The position numbers and the translations under genes were made by a program. 64,000 nucleotides of DNA from Brevundimonas sp. (lineage in GTDB: Bacteria > Pseudomonadota > Alphaproteobacteria > Caulobacterales > Caulobacteraceae), in the NCBI RefSeq assembly GCF_003248455.1, contig NZ_QFNM01000015.1, forward strand, positions 1-64,000. Direction: 5' to 3'. Of this stretch, positions 1 to 8,310 are shown piece after piece. Each line of letters begins with the position of its first letter. Within the stretch, counting starts at the first letter, position 1. A model generated the notes under the pieces. That model was not told the origin of the DNA. It did no database searches and saw only the letters and a list, made by a program, of their open reading frames with translations.

Positions 1-1
1 C

Positions 2-217
2 GGCGACCAGCGCTTCTTCTACGGCTGGGCCCAGGTCTGGCAGTCGAAGTATCGCGACGAGGCGCTGAAGCAGCAGGTCGCCACCGACCCGCACTCGGCC
101 GCCCAGTTCCGCGTCATCGGCCCGCTGCGGAACGTGGACGCCTGGTACGACGCCTTCGACGTCCAGCCGGGAACCAAATACTATCTGACGCCGGACCAGC
201 GCGTTCGCATCTGGTAG
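2..217 (+). CDS. M13 family (neprilysin-like) metallopeptidase, C-terminal fragment
   Basis: Only the last 71 codons are in the window; the gene enters from the left edge. The tail has the M13 C-terminal signature: a GDQRFFYGWAQ-type start, then DPHSAAQFRVIGPLRN, and a final VRIW. M13 enzymes are secreted zinc endopeptidases. The HExxH and second zinc motifs lie upstream of the window, so catalytic competence cannot be judged. A strong hairpin terminator follows 23 bases after the stop. Confidence 0.88.
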   Translation, partial: GDQRFFYGWAQVWQSKYRDEALKQQVATDPHSAAQFRVIGPLRNVDAWYDAFDVQPGTKYYLTPDQRVRIW

Positions 218-240
218 GCGACGGGTCTTCTATAGACGGA

Positions 241-269
241 AAAGGCCGGGGTTCGCCCCGGCCTTTTTC
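241..269 (+). terminator. Rho-independent terminator after the M13 peptidase gene
   Basis: GGCCGGGG, a TTCG tetraloop and CCCCGGCC form a perfect 8-bp GC stem followed directly by TTTTT. It lies just past the M13 peptidase stop codon and reads in the same direction. Confidence 0.9.
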
Positions 270-270
270 T

Positions 271-570
271 TGCCTGCCTCGTCGCTGGCCCAAGGCTCCA
301 CGGGCCTTCAACCCCAAGGTCGCAACTGGATTTCAGGCATAGAAAAGCCCGCTGCGGGGGATACATCGCAGCGGGCTATCTTGCTCTTTAAAGAGCGGAC
401 GTTTCCTCCCCGAAACGCCTTCGAGTGCTGCGCGCTTGAGCAACGCTTGCTCTCGAGTGAGTTCATTTGACGCAAGGGCCGGTCGGTCGTCAACGGCCCG
501 TTTCACCAAAGTCGAACTTTCTTCGACTTATCGCTGATAACCCATTTTCGTCGCCCAGTATTATCGAAAC
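271..570. other. 300-bp intergenic region between convergent M13 peptidase and hisS genes
   Basis: No convincing protein-coding frame is visible. The region holds a hairpin at 346-377 that reads as a terminator on the minus strand, plus AT-richer inverted repeats toward the hisS 3' end: AAGTCGAA/TTCGACTT at 509-529 and TTATC/GATAA at 528-540. A small RNA or long hisS 3' UTR ending at the 346 hairpin is possible but not shown. Confidence 0.5.
341..377 (-). terminator. Probable terminator of the hisS transcript
   Basis: On the minus strand AGCCCGCTGCG (377-367) pairs with CGCAGCGGGCT (356-346), an 11-bp perfect stem, followed by TTTCT. It lies about 195 bases beyond the hisS stop codon, which leaves an unusually long 3' UTR. 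Confidence 0.65.
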
Positions 571-582
571 TTATTCGATAAT
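560..582. repeat. Palindrome spanning the hisS stop codon
   Basis: ATTATCGAA (560-568) and TTCGATAAT (574-582) are perfect inverted 9-mers around a 5-base loop that contains the hisS TAA stop (573-571 on the minus strand). With the neighbouring inverted repeat at 509-529 it makes a small cluster of AT-richer palindromes at the gene end. They could protect the 3' end of the mRNA or be protein sites. Confidence 0.6.
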
Positions 583-2082
583 AACCTTGATCGCCGTTAT
601 CAGCCCGTCGCGTCGGATCGTCATCTGGCCCGGGCGCGCGGCCTTCCAGGCGTCGTTGTCGGCGATGGCGGCGGCGGCGGCGCGCCCGGCGTCCAGGTCC
701 TTGATCGTGACCTCGCCCGCCGCGATCTCGTCTCCGCCCAGGATGACCACGGCGGGGGCTCCGCGCCGGTCGGCGTATTTCATCTGGGCCTTCATGCCGG
801 CGCGACCCAGATAAAGCTCGGCGGCGATCCCGGCGGCGCGCAGTTCGGCGACGGCGTCTAGATAGTGGGACATATCGTCCTCCGAGAAGACGATGACCAC
901 GACCGGGCCCCGCGTCGCATCCTCGGCGCCGCGACCGGCAGCGCGCAGGGCCGAGGCCAGACGCGACACGCCGAAGGAGAAACCGGTCGCCGGCACGCTC
1001 TGGCCGGTGAAGCGGGCGACCAGGTCGTCGTAGCGGCCGCCCCCGCCGATGGAGCCGAACCGCACCGGCCGGCCCTTGTCGTCGACGGTGTCCAGCAGCA
1101 GTTCGGCCTCGAACACGGCCCCTGTGTAATATTCCAGGCCCCGCACGATGGTCGGATCGAACTTGACCGCTTCCTGCCCGACCGACATGGCGTTCAGCGC
1201 CCGGTCGACGGAGGCCAGTTCGTTCAGCGCCGCCTCGCCCGCCGCGCCCAGGTCGCCCGAGCGGGCCACGGCGTCCAGGGTCTCGGCCCGCGACAGGCCC
1301 GGCGTATTGGCCGAGGCCAGGAAGGCTTCGATAGCCGCCGTGACCTTGGCGGGCAGTTGCGCGCCCTTGGTGTAGTCGCCGGACTCGTCCAGGCGGCCTT
1401 CGCCCAGCAGTTGGACCACGCCGTCCCAGCCCAGGCGGTCGAACTTGTCGATGGCGCGAAGGGCCGTCAGGCGCCGACCGGCCTCGGTCACGCCGCCCGC
1501 GTCGAACAGGCCGTCGAACAGCTTGCGGTTGGAGACGCGAATCTGGGCCTGGCCGGCGTCGAGCCCGGCGCCGCCCAGGCCCTCGCAGGCCATGGCGATG
1601 ATTTCGGCGTCCGCTTCCGGCCGGTCCGAGCCGACGGTGTCGGCGTCGCATTGCCAGAACTCGCGGAAGCGGCCGGGGCCGGGCTTCTCGTTCCTCCAGA
1701 CGGGGCCATACGCGTAGCGCCGGAACGGCTTGGGCAGGGTCTCCCAGGTCTGGGCCGCGAACCGGGCCAGGGGCGCGGTGTGGTCGTAGCGCAGGGCCAT
1801 CCACTCGCCCGGCTCGTCCGACCCCGCGTCGTCCTGAAGCGCGAAGACGCCCTCGTTGGGACGGTCGGCGTCGGGCAGGAACTTGCCGAGCGCATCGGCG
1901 TATTCGAAGGCCGGCGTCTCCAGCGGCTCGAAACCCCAGCGCTCGTAGACCTGGGACACGCGCGCCACGATGCGGCGCTCGGCGGTCAGGTCGCGGCCGC
2001 GCTTGTCGGCGAAACCGCGAGGATTGCGCGCGAGGGGGCGGGTCGGACCCGAGGCTGACGAAGGGGTGTCGGCTTTGCTCAT
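571..2082 (-). CDS. hisS: Histidine--tRNA ligase
   Basis: Charges tRNA-His with histidine (class II synthetase, cytoplasmic). The 503-aa protein shows the class II core: motif 1 region MALRYDHTAP near residues 95-104, motif 2 RYAYGPVWRNEKPGPGRFRE around 122-141, and the histidine-specific RGLEYYTG at 314-321. A GSIGGGGRYDDL segment precedes the anticodon-binding C-terminal domain. Its 5' end faces a small plus-strand gene, and its 3' end carries palindromes at the stop codon. ATG start at 2082; the first ~20 residues look unstructured, so a slightly later start is possible. Confidence 0.96.
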   Translation of the reverse strand: MSKADTPSSASGPTRPLARNPRGFADKRGRDLTAERRIVARVSQVYERWGFEPLETPAFEYADALGKFLPDADRPNEGVFALQDDAGSDEPGEWMALRYDHTAPLARFAAQTWETLPKPFRRYAYGPVWRNEKPGPGRFREFWQCDADTVGSDRPEADAEIIAMACEGLGGAGLDAGQAQIRVSNRKLFDGLFDAGGVTEAGRRLTALRAIDKFDRLGWDGVVQLLGEGRLDESGDYTKGAQLPAKVTAAIEAFLASANTPGLSRAETLDAVARSGDLGAAGEAALNELASVDRALNAMSVGQEAVKFDPTIVRGLEYYTGAVFEAELLLDTVDDKGRPVRFGSIGGGGRYDDLVARFTGQSVPATGFSFGVSRLASALRAAGRGAEDATRGPVVVIVFSEDDMSHYLDAVAELRAAGIAAELYLGRAGMKAQMKYADRRGAPAVVILGGDEIAAGEVTIKDLDAGRAAAAAIADNDAWKAARPGQMTIRRDGLITAIKVIIE

Positions 2083-2235
2083 GGCGCGCGCTTAAGCCAA
2101 GGGGAGGGCGACCGCAAATTGCGCCGGCCAGGCTAGGCCCGCTCCGCCGGGCCTTTTCGGCGCAAGGGCTTGGCTGGAAACGATAAATCGGCGCGCCGGA
2201 GGAACCGGCCCCGAGGCCCTTCGTTGAAGCGTGGC

Positions 2236-2442
2236 ATGACGCCCCACGCCCTTCTCGTCGCCCGGACCTGCAACACCTCGGATCGCCGCACCATCCGATG
2301 GTGGGAATGCGAACTGGTGGAGGACGGCGGGGCGCGGCGTCGTCATGATGGCGCCTTCTTTTCGATACGCGAAGCCCGAACCTGGGCCTCGGCCCAGGGC
2401 TATCCGGTCGCCGACGAAGGGGCGCAGGACGACGCGCGATGA
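2236..2442 (+). CDS. Small hypothetical protein (68 aa)
   Basis: ATG at 2236. The product has a Trp/Cys-containing core (RRTIRWWECELVEDG) and a FSIREARTWASAQGYPV segment, and it is basic then acidic. It sits alone on the plus strand between hisS and hslV, both on the minus strand. The amino-acid composition looks like a genuine globular small protein rather than a random frame. The frame is open further upstream to about 2170, so the start is uncertain. No family recognised. Confidence 0.5.
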   Translation: MTPHALLVARTCNTSDRRTIRWWECELVEDGGARRRHDGAFFSIREARTWASAQGYPVADEGAQDDAR

Positions 2443-2464
2443 GCCAGGCGAGGCCCGGCGCGCA

Positions 2465-3037
2465 TCAGGACTCCAGCGTCTCCACCGTCAGATTGCCATT
2501 GGTGTAGACGCAGATTTCGGCGGCGATCTTCATCGCCTTTCTGGCGATCTGTTCGGCGTCGAGGTCGGTTTCCTCGATCAGGGCGCGGGCGGCCGACAGG
2601 GCGTAATTGCCGCCCGAGCCGACGGCCGCGACGCCGTATTCCGGCTCCAGCACGTCGCCGACGCCGGTGACGGTGAAGATCGACGACTTGTCCGCCACCA
2701 GCAGCATCGCCTCCAGGCGGCGCAGATAGCGGTCGGTGCGCCAGTCCTTGGCCAGGTCGACGCAGGCGCGGGCCAACTGGTCTGGATACTGCTCCAGCTT
2801 GGCCTCCAGCCGTTCGATCAGGGTGAAGGCGTCGGCCGTGGCGCCGGCGAAACCGGCCAGCACCTTGCCGCCGGCCAGTGTGCGCACCTTGCGCGCGGCG
2901 CCCTTGACGATGGTCGGGCCCATCGAGACCTGGCCGTCGCCGGCGATCACCGTGCGGCCGTTCTTGCGCACCGCCAGAATGGTCGTGCCGTGCCAGTCGG
3001 GAAAGGCGGATGCGGTCGGGTCGAAGGATCGGGTCAT
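2465..3037 (-). CDS. hslV: ATP-dependent protease subunit HslV (ClpQ)
   Basis: Peptidase subunit of the HslUV (ClpYQ) protease, a dodecameric proteasome-like Ntn-hydrolase. The 190-aa product has a 17-residue propeptide ending WHG, then the mature N-terminal Thr (TTILAVRK, Thr18). In mature numbering Asp17 (AGDGQ) and Lys33 (ARKV) are present, and the GSGGNYAL loop follows near residues 140-147. The ATG at 3037 gives the standard propeptide length. The ATPase partner hslU, usually adjacent, is neither downstream (a plus-strand small gene, then hisS) nor elsewhere in the window. Confidence 0.96.
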   Translation of the reverse strand: MTRSFDPTASAFPDWHGTTILAVRKNGRTVIAGDGQVSMGPTIVKGAARKVRTLAGGKVLAGFAGATADAFTLIERLEAKLEQYPDQLARACVDLAKDWRTDRYLRRLEAMLLVADKSSIFTVTGVGDVLEPEYGVAAVGSGGNYALSAARALIEETDLDAEQIARKAMKIAAEICVYTNGNLTVETLES

Positions 3038-3220
3038 GTCCGACAGATGGACAGGACGGCGCGGCCGATCAAGCCCGGGCCTCGGAACCGATGCCGACGC
3101 GCGCCTGATGGCCCGGGTCGGGGCCCCGCCAGGACGATCGCTGGACGCCGGACCCCTGCTGCAATCTATTAATGCTCTTGGCCTAGCACTCTGCGGCCGG
3201 GCCGCGGCCCACAGTTGCGT

Positions 3221-3643
3221 ATGAGTGAGTCCATGGCCCTGTTCCGCGTCGTCTATGTCAGCGAGGCCGCCGGCCCGGCCGCGTCCGGCCTGATGCCCCT
3301 GGTCGACATCATCGGCGTGTCGGACCGCAACAACCGGCGCGATCAGCTGACCGGCGTCCTGATGCGCCACGACGGCCGCTTCCTGCAGGTGCTGGAAGGC
3401 GCCCGCGTCGACCTGGACCGGACGCTTGCGCGCGTGCGGGCGGACGGCCGCCATTCCGGCCTGCGCATTGTCGATGACCGGGCCGTCGCCGCGCGGATGT
3501 TCCCCGACTGGGCCATGGCGCGCGTCGAGGCGACGCCGGGCATAGCGCATTTCCTGGCGTCGGACTTCGAAGGGACCGACGGGGAGGCCGCGCTGGACCG
3601 ACTGCTGGCCGAGATCGCGCCTGCGGCGGCGGGCGCCGTGTGA
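3221..3643 (+). CDS. BLUF-domain blue-light sensor protein
   Basis: Short (140-aa) stand-alone BLUF protein, expected to bind FAD and sense blue light. Family hallmarks are visible: N-terminal LFRVVYVSEA with the flavin-proximal Tyr, the NNRRDQLTGVLM segment with the conserved Asn, DGRFLQVLEG with the key Gln, and FPDWAMARV with the Trp of the C-terminal strand. No output domain is fused, so signalling would go through a partner protein. ATG 3221 is chosen; TTG 3215 and ATG 3233 are alternatives. The stop overlaps the possible GTG start of the following ThiF-like gene, which suggests co-transcription. Confidence 0.87.
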   Translation: MSESMALFRVVYVSEAAGPAASGLMPLVDIIGVSDRNNRRDQLTGVLMRHDGRFLQVLEGARVDLDRTLARVRADGRHSGLRIVDDRAVAARMFPDWAMARVEATPGIAHFLASDFEGTDGEAALDRLLAEIAPAAAGAV

Positions 3644-4443
3644 CGGTCGCCCCTCGCGATCCCTCGCCGGGATCGCTAGATGGGGGCGTGATCTTTTCCG
3701 AAGACGAAGTCGAACGCTATGCGCGCCACCTGGTCCTGTCCGAGGTGGGCGGGCCGGGGCAGCAGGCGCTGAAGCGCGCGCGCGTGCTGATCGTCGGCGT
3801 CGGCGGCGTGGGCTCGCCTGCCGCCCTCTATCTGGCGGCGGCGGGCGTGGGGACGCTCGGGCTGATCGACGACGATGCGGTGGGCCTGTCCAATCTTCAG
3901 CGCCAGATCGCCTTTTCGACCGACGAGGTCGGGAAGGCCAAGGTCGCGGCGGCGGCGGATCGGCTGAGGGGGCTGAACCCTCATGTCGCCGTCGAAACTC
4001 ACGCCGAACGCCTGACCCCGGCCAATGCGACCGAGCGGATCGCGGCCTACGACCTGGTGCTGGACGGAACCGACGATTTCCAGACGCGGCTGTGCGTCAA
4101 CGCCGCCTGCGTGGCGGCGGGCCGCCCCTTGGTGTCGGGCGCCCTGGGGCGCTGGAGCGGACAGGTCGGGGTGTTCGCCGGCCGGCCCTGCTATCAATGT
4201 CTGGTTCCCGATATTCCGCCGGATGCGGAGACTTGCGCCCGCGTCGGGGTGGTCGGCGCCCTGGCCGGGGTGATCGGGTCCATGGCGGCCCTGGAGGCGA
4301 TCAAGCTGATCGCCGGGGCGGGCCAGACGCTGACGGGGCGGCTGATGCTCTACGACGGCCTGGCGGGCGCGGGGCGCACGGTCCGGGTCGCGGCCGATCC
4401 GACCTGTCCGGTCTGCGGCGGCGGACAGGTCAGGCGGCGTTGA
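3640..4443 (+). CDS. HesA/MoeB/ThiF family adenylyltransferase
   Basis: E1-like enzyme that adenylates the C-terminal Gly of a sulfur-carrier protein (MoaD- or ThiS-type) for molybdopterin, thiamine or other thio-cofactor synthesis. Visible: RYARHLVLSEVGGPGQQ near the start, nucleotide-binding VGVGGVGSPAALYL, SNLQRQI, DGTDDFQTR, the CYQCLVP and CPVCGGG cysteine pairs of the structural zinc site, and GVIGSMAALEAIK. There is no C-terminal rhodanese domain, unlike eukaryotic MOCS3. GTG 3640 overlaps the upstream TGA; GTG 3688, just before the conserved core, is an equally good start. Confidence 0.9.
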   Translation: MTVAPRDPSPGSLDGGVIFSEDEVERYARHLVLSEVGGPGQQALKRARVLIVGVGGVGSPAALYLAAAGVGTLGLIDDDAVGLSNLQRQIAFSTDEVGKAKVAAAADRLRGLNPHVAVETHAERLTPANATERIAAYDLVLDGTDDFQTRLCVNAACVAAGRPLVSGALGRWSGQVGVFAGRPCYQCLVPDIPPDAETCARVGVVGALAGVIGSMAALEAIKLIAGAGQTLTGRLMLYDGLAGAGRTVRVAADPTCPVCGGGQVRRR

Positions 4444-4681
4444 GGAAGCGCACGTCGGCCAGGTCCAGATCGTTCAGCGGCGCGGCGAACCCCAGGGCGG
4501 GATTGCTCAGAACCGTGACCAGCCGCTCGCCGCAATAGAGATACAGGGTCTCGAACCCGGCCCAGTTGCGCGCCACGTCCTCGAGCGCCCGATTGGCCGA
4601 CTGATCGTCCGAGGCGTCCAGAACGCAGATGTCCCTGACCGGCGCGCCGGGCAGGTTGACGATGCAATAGTAGGAATCCAA
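4430..4681 (-). CDS. Hypothetical protein (83 aa)
   Basis: Begins at TTG 4681 with an AAGGAAG ribosome-binding site about 7 bases upstream, which supports the call. The product has an N-terminal strand-like MDSYYCIVNLPG, a DICVLDASDDQSA segment and a GFETLYLYCGERLVTVL core. It converges on the ThiF-like gene and overlaps its 3' end by 14 bases. No family recognised. Confidence 0.6.
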   Translation of the reverse strand: MDSYYCIVNLPGAPVRDICVLDASDDQSANRALEDVARNWAGFETLYLYCGERLVTVLSNPALGFAAPLNDLDLADVRFLNAA

Positions 4682-4803
4682 CGCGATACTTCCTTGAACA
4701 GGACGCCGGAAACGAAGTCCGTCCGGGGCGGTTCCGCTGATGCCCGTGGTTTTCGACAGCCGTATAAGGCGCGTTCGACAGACGTGTGAAAAGAGGAGGC
4801 CCG

Positions 4804-6006
4804 ATGGCCCGCAGACCCGCCGCGCCCAAACGTCTGAACGCCGCCAATCTGAGCGGACTGGGGGCGGACCGGCTGGGCGAGCTGCTGATGCAGGCGGCCG
4901 ATGCGGACCCGATCCTGAAACGTCGTCTGCGGCTGATCCTGGCGGGAGAGGCGGGCGCGGACGCCCTGGCGCTGGAGTTGGACAAACGATTGGCGACCCT
5001 GGCGGCCGGCCGGGCGCGGGTGTCGTGGCGCAAGCGGCCCGACCTCCTGCGCGATCTGGCGGTCCTGAACGAAGGCGTCGAGACCCTGAGCCGCCTGTCG
5101 CCCGCCGAGGGGCTGGAGCGTCGTCTGGCCTGGTTCGACCTGTTCCGCAGTCTGTCGATGCGGGTCAAGGATCCGCGCGGCGAGGTGGCGGACGCCTTCG
5201 AAACAGCCGCGCCGGCGCTTTGGCGGGCGGCCGAGGCGGCCATCGAGGGCGATTCCGGGGTCGCCGAACGCCTGGTCCAGGCGATCCAGGACCATCCGCT
5301 GGACTACGCCCGCTGGATCGGCGCGGGCGGCGAGGCCCTGACCCCGCCCGTGGCGCGTCGTCTGTTGGAGGGGTTGGACACGGCGTCCGGCGCGCGCGGG
5401 ATTCGCACGGTCCTGCGGCGCCTGGCCGACCGGGCGGACGACTTGAATCTGTGGCTGTCGCTGGTCACGCCGGAGGAGCGCGGATCGCCCGACTTCGCCG
5501 CCGTCATGGCGCGACGCCTGCTGATCGCGGGCCGTGTCGCCGAGGCGCGCAAGGCGCTGGAGGCCGCGTTGCAACCGTCGCCGGCCAATCGCCATTGGAC
5601 CTTCGGCCGCTCGCCAAGCGGCGCCCCGCGCCTGACCTCGGCGTGGGAGGCCGCCTCGATCGACCTGATGGAGGCGGAGGGCCGCAAGGACGAGGCGCAG
5701 GAATTGCGCTGGGCCTTGTTCGAACGCGACCTGTCGGCCCCGGCGCTGCGGGCCTATCTGGCCCGCCTGCCCGACTTCGACGACGTGGAGGCGCTGGATC
5801 GCGCCCTGGCCCATGCTGCCGCCTATGCGGATTTCGAGACGGCGCTCGGGTTTCTGATGGACTGGCCCGCCCACCGCGAGGCCGCCGCCCTGGTCGAGCG
5901 TCGGATCGGGGAGGTGCGCGCGCCTCTGCCCCTCAAGGCCGATTGGGCGGCGCGGCTGGGGCAAAAATACCCCCAGGCCGCCGAGCGGCTGCTGGCCTCG
6001 GCCTAA
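4804..6006 (+). CDS. Hypothetical protein, probably DUF6880 family
   Basis: A 400-aa, Ala/Leu/Arg-rich, apparently all-helical soluble protein with TPR-like degenerate helical pairs (for example LLIAGRVAEARKALEAALQ and EGRKDEAQELRWALFERD). No signal peptide or membrane segment. It starts at ATG 4804 behind a strong AAGAGGAGG ribosome-binding site; a GTG at 4786 lies upstream of that site and is less likely. The length and helical-repeat style resemble DUF6880 proteins of alphaproteobacteria; that assignment is from memory and moderate. Its end overlaps the convergent dehydrogenase gene by 4 bases. Confidence 0.75.
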   Translation: MARRPAAPKRLNAANLSGLGADRLGELLMQAADADPILKRRLRLILAGEAGADALALELDKRLATLAAGRARVSWRKRPDLLRDLAVLNEGVETLSRLSPAEGLERRLAWFDLFRSLSMRVKDPRGEVADAFETAAPALWRAAEAAIEGDSGVAERLVQAIQDHPLDYARWIGAGGEALTPPVARRLLEGLDTASGARGIRTVLRRLADRADDLNLWLSLVTPEERGSPDFAAVMARRLLIAGRVAEARKALEAALQPSPANRHWTFGRSPSGAPRLTSAWEAASIDLMEAEGRKDEAQELRWALFERDLSAPALRAYLARLPDFDDVEALDRALAHAAAYADFETALGFLMDWPAHREAAALVERRIGEVRAPLPLKADWAARLGQKYPQAAERLLASA

Positions 6007-6989
6007 AGCATCGCCGGGATGACGCGGTCGGGCGGGCGGTGGCCGTTCTGATAGGTCATGACATTGGCGATGACGCGGTCGCCCATGTCCTGACGCGCCT
6101 CCAGCGTCGCCGAACCCAGGTGGGGCAGAAGCACCACGTTCGGCTGGCCCAACAGGCCGGGATGGATGTCCGGCTCGTTCTCGAACACGTCCAGTCCCAC
6201 GCCGGAGACCGCCCGCATGGCCACGGCCTGGGCCAGGGCCGCCTCGTCGATCAGTTCGCCGCGCGCCGTGTTGATCAGGATGGCGTGGGGCTGGAGCCTG
6301 GACAGCCGTGCGGCCGACAGCAGGTGATGGGTGTCCTTGGTCGCCGGGCAATTCAGCGACACGATGTCCATCCGCGCCAGCATCTGGTCCAGATCGTCCC
6401 AATAGGTCCCGCCCAGTTCTTCCTCGATCAGGGCCGGGACGGGCTTGCGGTTGTGATAATGGACCTGCAGGCCGAAGGCCTTGGCGCGGCGGGCCAGGGC
6501 CTGGCCGATCCGGCCCATGCCCACGATCCCCAGCCGCTTGCCCCACAGCTTGCGCCCGCACATCCAGGTCGGGGTCCAGCCCTCGAACCGGCCCTCGGCG
6601 ACGACCTGGGCGCCCTCGACGATGCGGCGGCTGACGGCCAGGATCAGGCTCATGGCCAAGTCGGCGGTGTCCTCGGTCAGGACGCCGGGGGTGTTGGTGA
6701 CGATGATGCCGCGCGCCACCGCCGCGTCGATGTCGATATGGTCCACGCCCGCGCCGAAGTTGGCGATCATCTTCAACTGCTCGCCCGCCCCATTGATCAG
6801 GTCGGCGTCGATGACGTCGGTGATGGTGGGCACCAGAACCTCGGCGCGCTGGACGGCGGCGGTCAGGGCGGCGCGGTCCATCGGCTGGTCCTTCAGGTTC
6901 AACTCGGCGTCGAACAGCTCGCGCATCCGCGTCTCGACGGCGTCGGGCAGACGTCTGGTTAATACGACCTTAAGCTTGCGGGCGGACAT
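6003..6989 (-). CDS. D-isomer-specific 2-hydroxyacid dehydrogenase (glyoxylate reductase-like)
   Basis: NAD(P)-dependent interconversion of 2-oxo- and D-2-hydroxyacids, with glyoxylate/hydroxypyruvate the likely substrates. The 328-aa protein has the substrate-domain FGAGVDHIDIDAA signature and the Rossmann loop VGMGRIGQALA. The catalytic triad is Arg (NTARGE), Glu (ENEPDIH) and His (LLPHLGSAT). It lacks an ACT domain, so it is not long-form SerA. A paralogue of the same superfamily lies at 35458-36405. Start ATG 6989. Confidence 0.9.
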   Translation of the reverse strand: MSARKLKVVLTRRLPDAVETRMRELFDAELNLKDQPMDRAALTAAVQRAEVLVPTITDVIDADLINGAGEQLKMIANFGAGVDHIDIDAAVARGIIVTNTPGVLTEDTADLAMSLILAVSRRIVEGAQVVAEGRFEGWTPTWMCGRKLWGKRLGIVGMGRIGQALARRAKAFGLQVHYHNRKPVPALIEEELGGTYWDDLDQMLARMDIVSLNCPATKDTHHLLSAARLSRLQPHAILINTARGELIDEAALAQAVAMRAVSGVGLDVFENEPDIHPGLLGQPNVVLLPHLGSATLEARQDMGDRVIANVMTYQNGHRPPDRVIPAML

Positions 6990-7057
6990 TCTGGGCCTTG
7001 GTTTGCGGGCGGCGGTTCTTAAGGGACGAAAGCCCGCGCGACGGGTCGTTCCATCCA

Positions 7058-7642
7058 GTGTCTAGCAAAGCCGCCGCCATCTTCCAAAGTCTGCGACGCC
7101 GCATCGCCGCCGTTCTCGCCGTTCTGGGTCTGGGCGTCCTGCTCGGCGTGGGAACCGGCGCGGGCGCGACCATGCCCGACGGGCGCCCCACGCCCACGGG
7201 ACTTCAGGTGCCGCGCTGGATCTCGCTGAAGTCGTCGCACGTGCGCGCGCGCCAGGGACCGGGTCTGGACTATCCGATCCTGTGGGAATACCGCGCCGCC
7301 GGCCTGCCGGTGCAGGTGGTCGCTGAGACCAGCGAGTGGCGCAAGATCTGCGACCCCGACGGGGCCGTGGCCTGGATCCACCGCACCGTGTCCTCGGGGC
7401 GGCGCTATGTCTTCAACACGACGGCCCAGGAAATCCCCATCCGCTCGGGCCGGTCCGAGACCGCTTCCGTCCGCGCCCGGCTGTCGCCGCGCGCCCTGAT
7501 CGCCCTGGACGAATGCGAGGACGGCTGGTGCAAGGTCCGGGCGCGTCGGATGGAAGGCTGGACGCCCCAGCGCGCGGTGTTCGGCACCCAGGAACGGGCC
7601 CTGTGCAACGCCAACCGGCCGGCAGGCGCCGGCCGCAACTGA
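7058..7642 (+). CDS. Secreted or membrane-anchored SH3-domain protein
   Basis: About 194 aa from GTG 7058; the start is uncertain because no clear ribosome-binding site is seen, and an in-frame TTG lies at 6998. An N-terminal basic stretch and a hydrophobic segment (RIAAVLAVLGLGVLLGVGTG) act as a signal or anchor. Two bacterial SH3-like modules follow: SSHVRARQGPGLDYPILWEY with EWRKICDPDGAVAWIH, then IPIRSGRSETASVRARLSP with CEDGWCKVRARRMEGW. Such proteins act in the periplasm, often binding peptidoglycan. It is divergent from the dehydrogenase and followed by fabA after 69 bases. Confidence 0.85.
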   Translation: MSSKAAAIFQSLRRRIAAVLAVLGLGVLLGVGTGAGATMPDGRPTPTGLQVPRWISLKSSHVRARQGPGLDYPILWEYRAAGLPVQVVAETSEWRKICDPDGAVAWIHRTVSSGRRYVFNTTAQEIPIRSGRSETASVRARLSPRALIALDECEDGWCKVRARRMEGWTPQRAVFGTQERALCNANRPAGAGRN

Positions 7643-7711
7643 CGCCCCGCTGTTGAGCGAAGCGGCGCGGTCGTGTAACCCGCGCGCAACGCCTTAAGAA
7701 ACGGAAGCGCC

Positions 7712-8248
7712 TTGACCCAGTCCCAATATCCCTCGTCCTTCGATCACGAGGCCCTGCTCGCCTCGGGCCGCGGCGAACTGTTCGGTCCGGGCAATGCTCA
7801 GCTGCCCGCCCCGCCGATGCTGATGTTCGACCGGATCGTCACGATCAATGCGGATGGCGGCGACCACGGCAAGGGCTATGTCGAGGCCGAACTGGACATC
7901 AATCCGGAGCTCTGGTTCTTCCAGTGCCACTTCATCGGCGATCCGGTCATGCCGGGCTGCCTGGGCCTGGACGCCATGTGGCAGTTGGTCGGCTTCTATC
8001 TGGGCTGGATCGGCGGGCCAGGCCGCGGGCGCGCGCTCGGCGTCGGCGAGGTCAAGTTCACCGGCCAGGTGACGCCGGACGTCAAGAAGGTGGTCTACAG
8101 GATCCACCTGAAGCGCGTCATCAACAGGAAGCTGGTCATGGGCATCGCCGATGGCGTGCTGGAGGCCGACGGCCAGGTCATCTACACCTGCAACGACATG
8201 CGGGTGGGACTATTTGGCGCCGCCAAGGATGAGCCAATCGGCGGCTGA
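7712..8248 (+). CDS. fabA: 3-hydroxydecanoyl-ACP dehydratase/isomerase FabA
   Basis: Dehydrates 3-hydroxydecanoyl-ACP and isomerises trans-2- to cis-3-decenoyl-ACP, starting anaerobic unsaturated fatty-acid synthesis. The hot-dog protein (178 aa) carries the catalytic pair His73 (CHFIGDPVMPGC) and Asp87 (GLDAMWQLVGF), corresponding to His70/Asp84 of E. coli. Starts at TTG 7712 with GGAAG just upstream. It is followed 62 bases later by fabB, the classical fabA-fabB pair. Confidence 0.97.
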   Translation: MTQSQYPSSFDHEALLASGRGELFGPGNAQLPAPPMLMFDRIVTINADGGDHGKGYVEAELDINPELWFFQCHFIGDPVMPGCLGLDAMWQLVGFYLGWIGGPGRGRALGVGEVKFTGQVTPDVKKVVYRIHLKRVINRKLVMGIADGVLEADGQVIYTCNDMRVGLFGAAKDEPIGG

Positions 8249-8310
8249 GCCCCTATATTCCGTCGCGAGGCGGAGGACCTTCGGGTCGAAAGCATTCAGA
8301 AGGAAACACC

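Noticed and set aside
503..1804. Minus-strand frame overlapping hisS
   Set aside because: Arg/Gly-rich frame-shifted shadow of hisS with no motifs.
865..2058. Plus-strand 397-codon frame opposite hisS
   Set aside because: Antisense shadow; low-complexity composition and no ribosome-binding site.
4507..6561. Minus-strand 684-codon frame covering the DUF6880-like gene
   Set aside because: Antisense to the gene at 4804-6006 and out of frame with the dehydrogenase; Arg/Gly/Gln-rich shadow.
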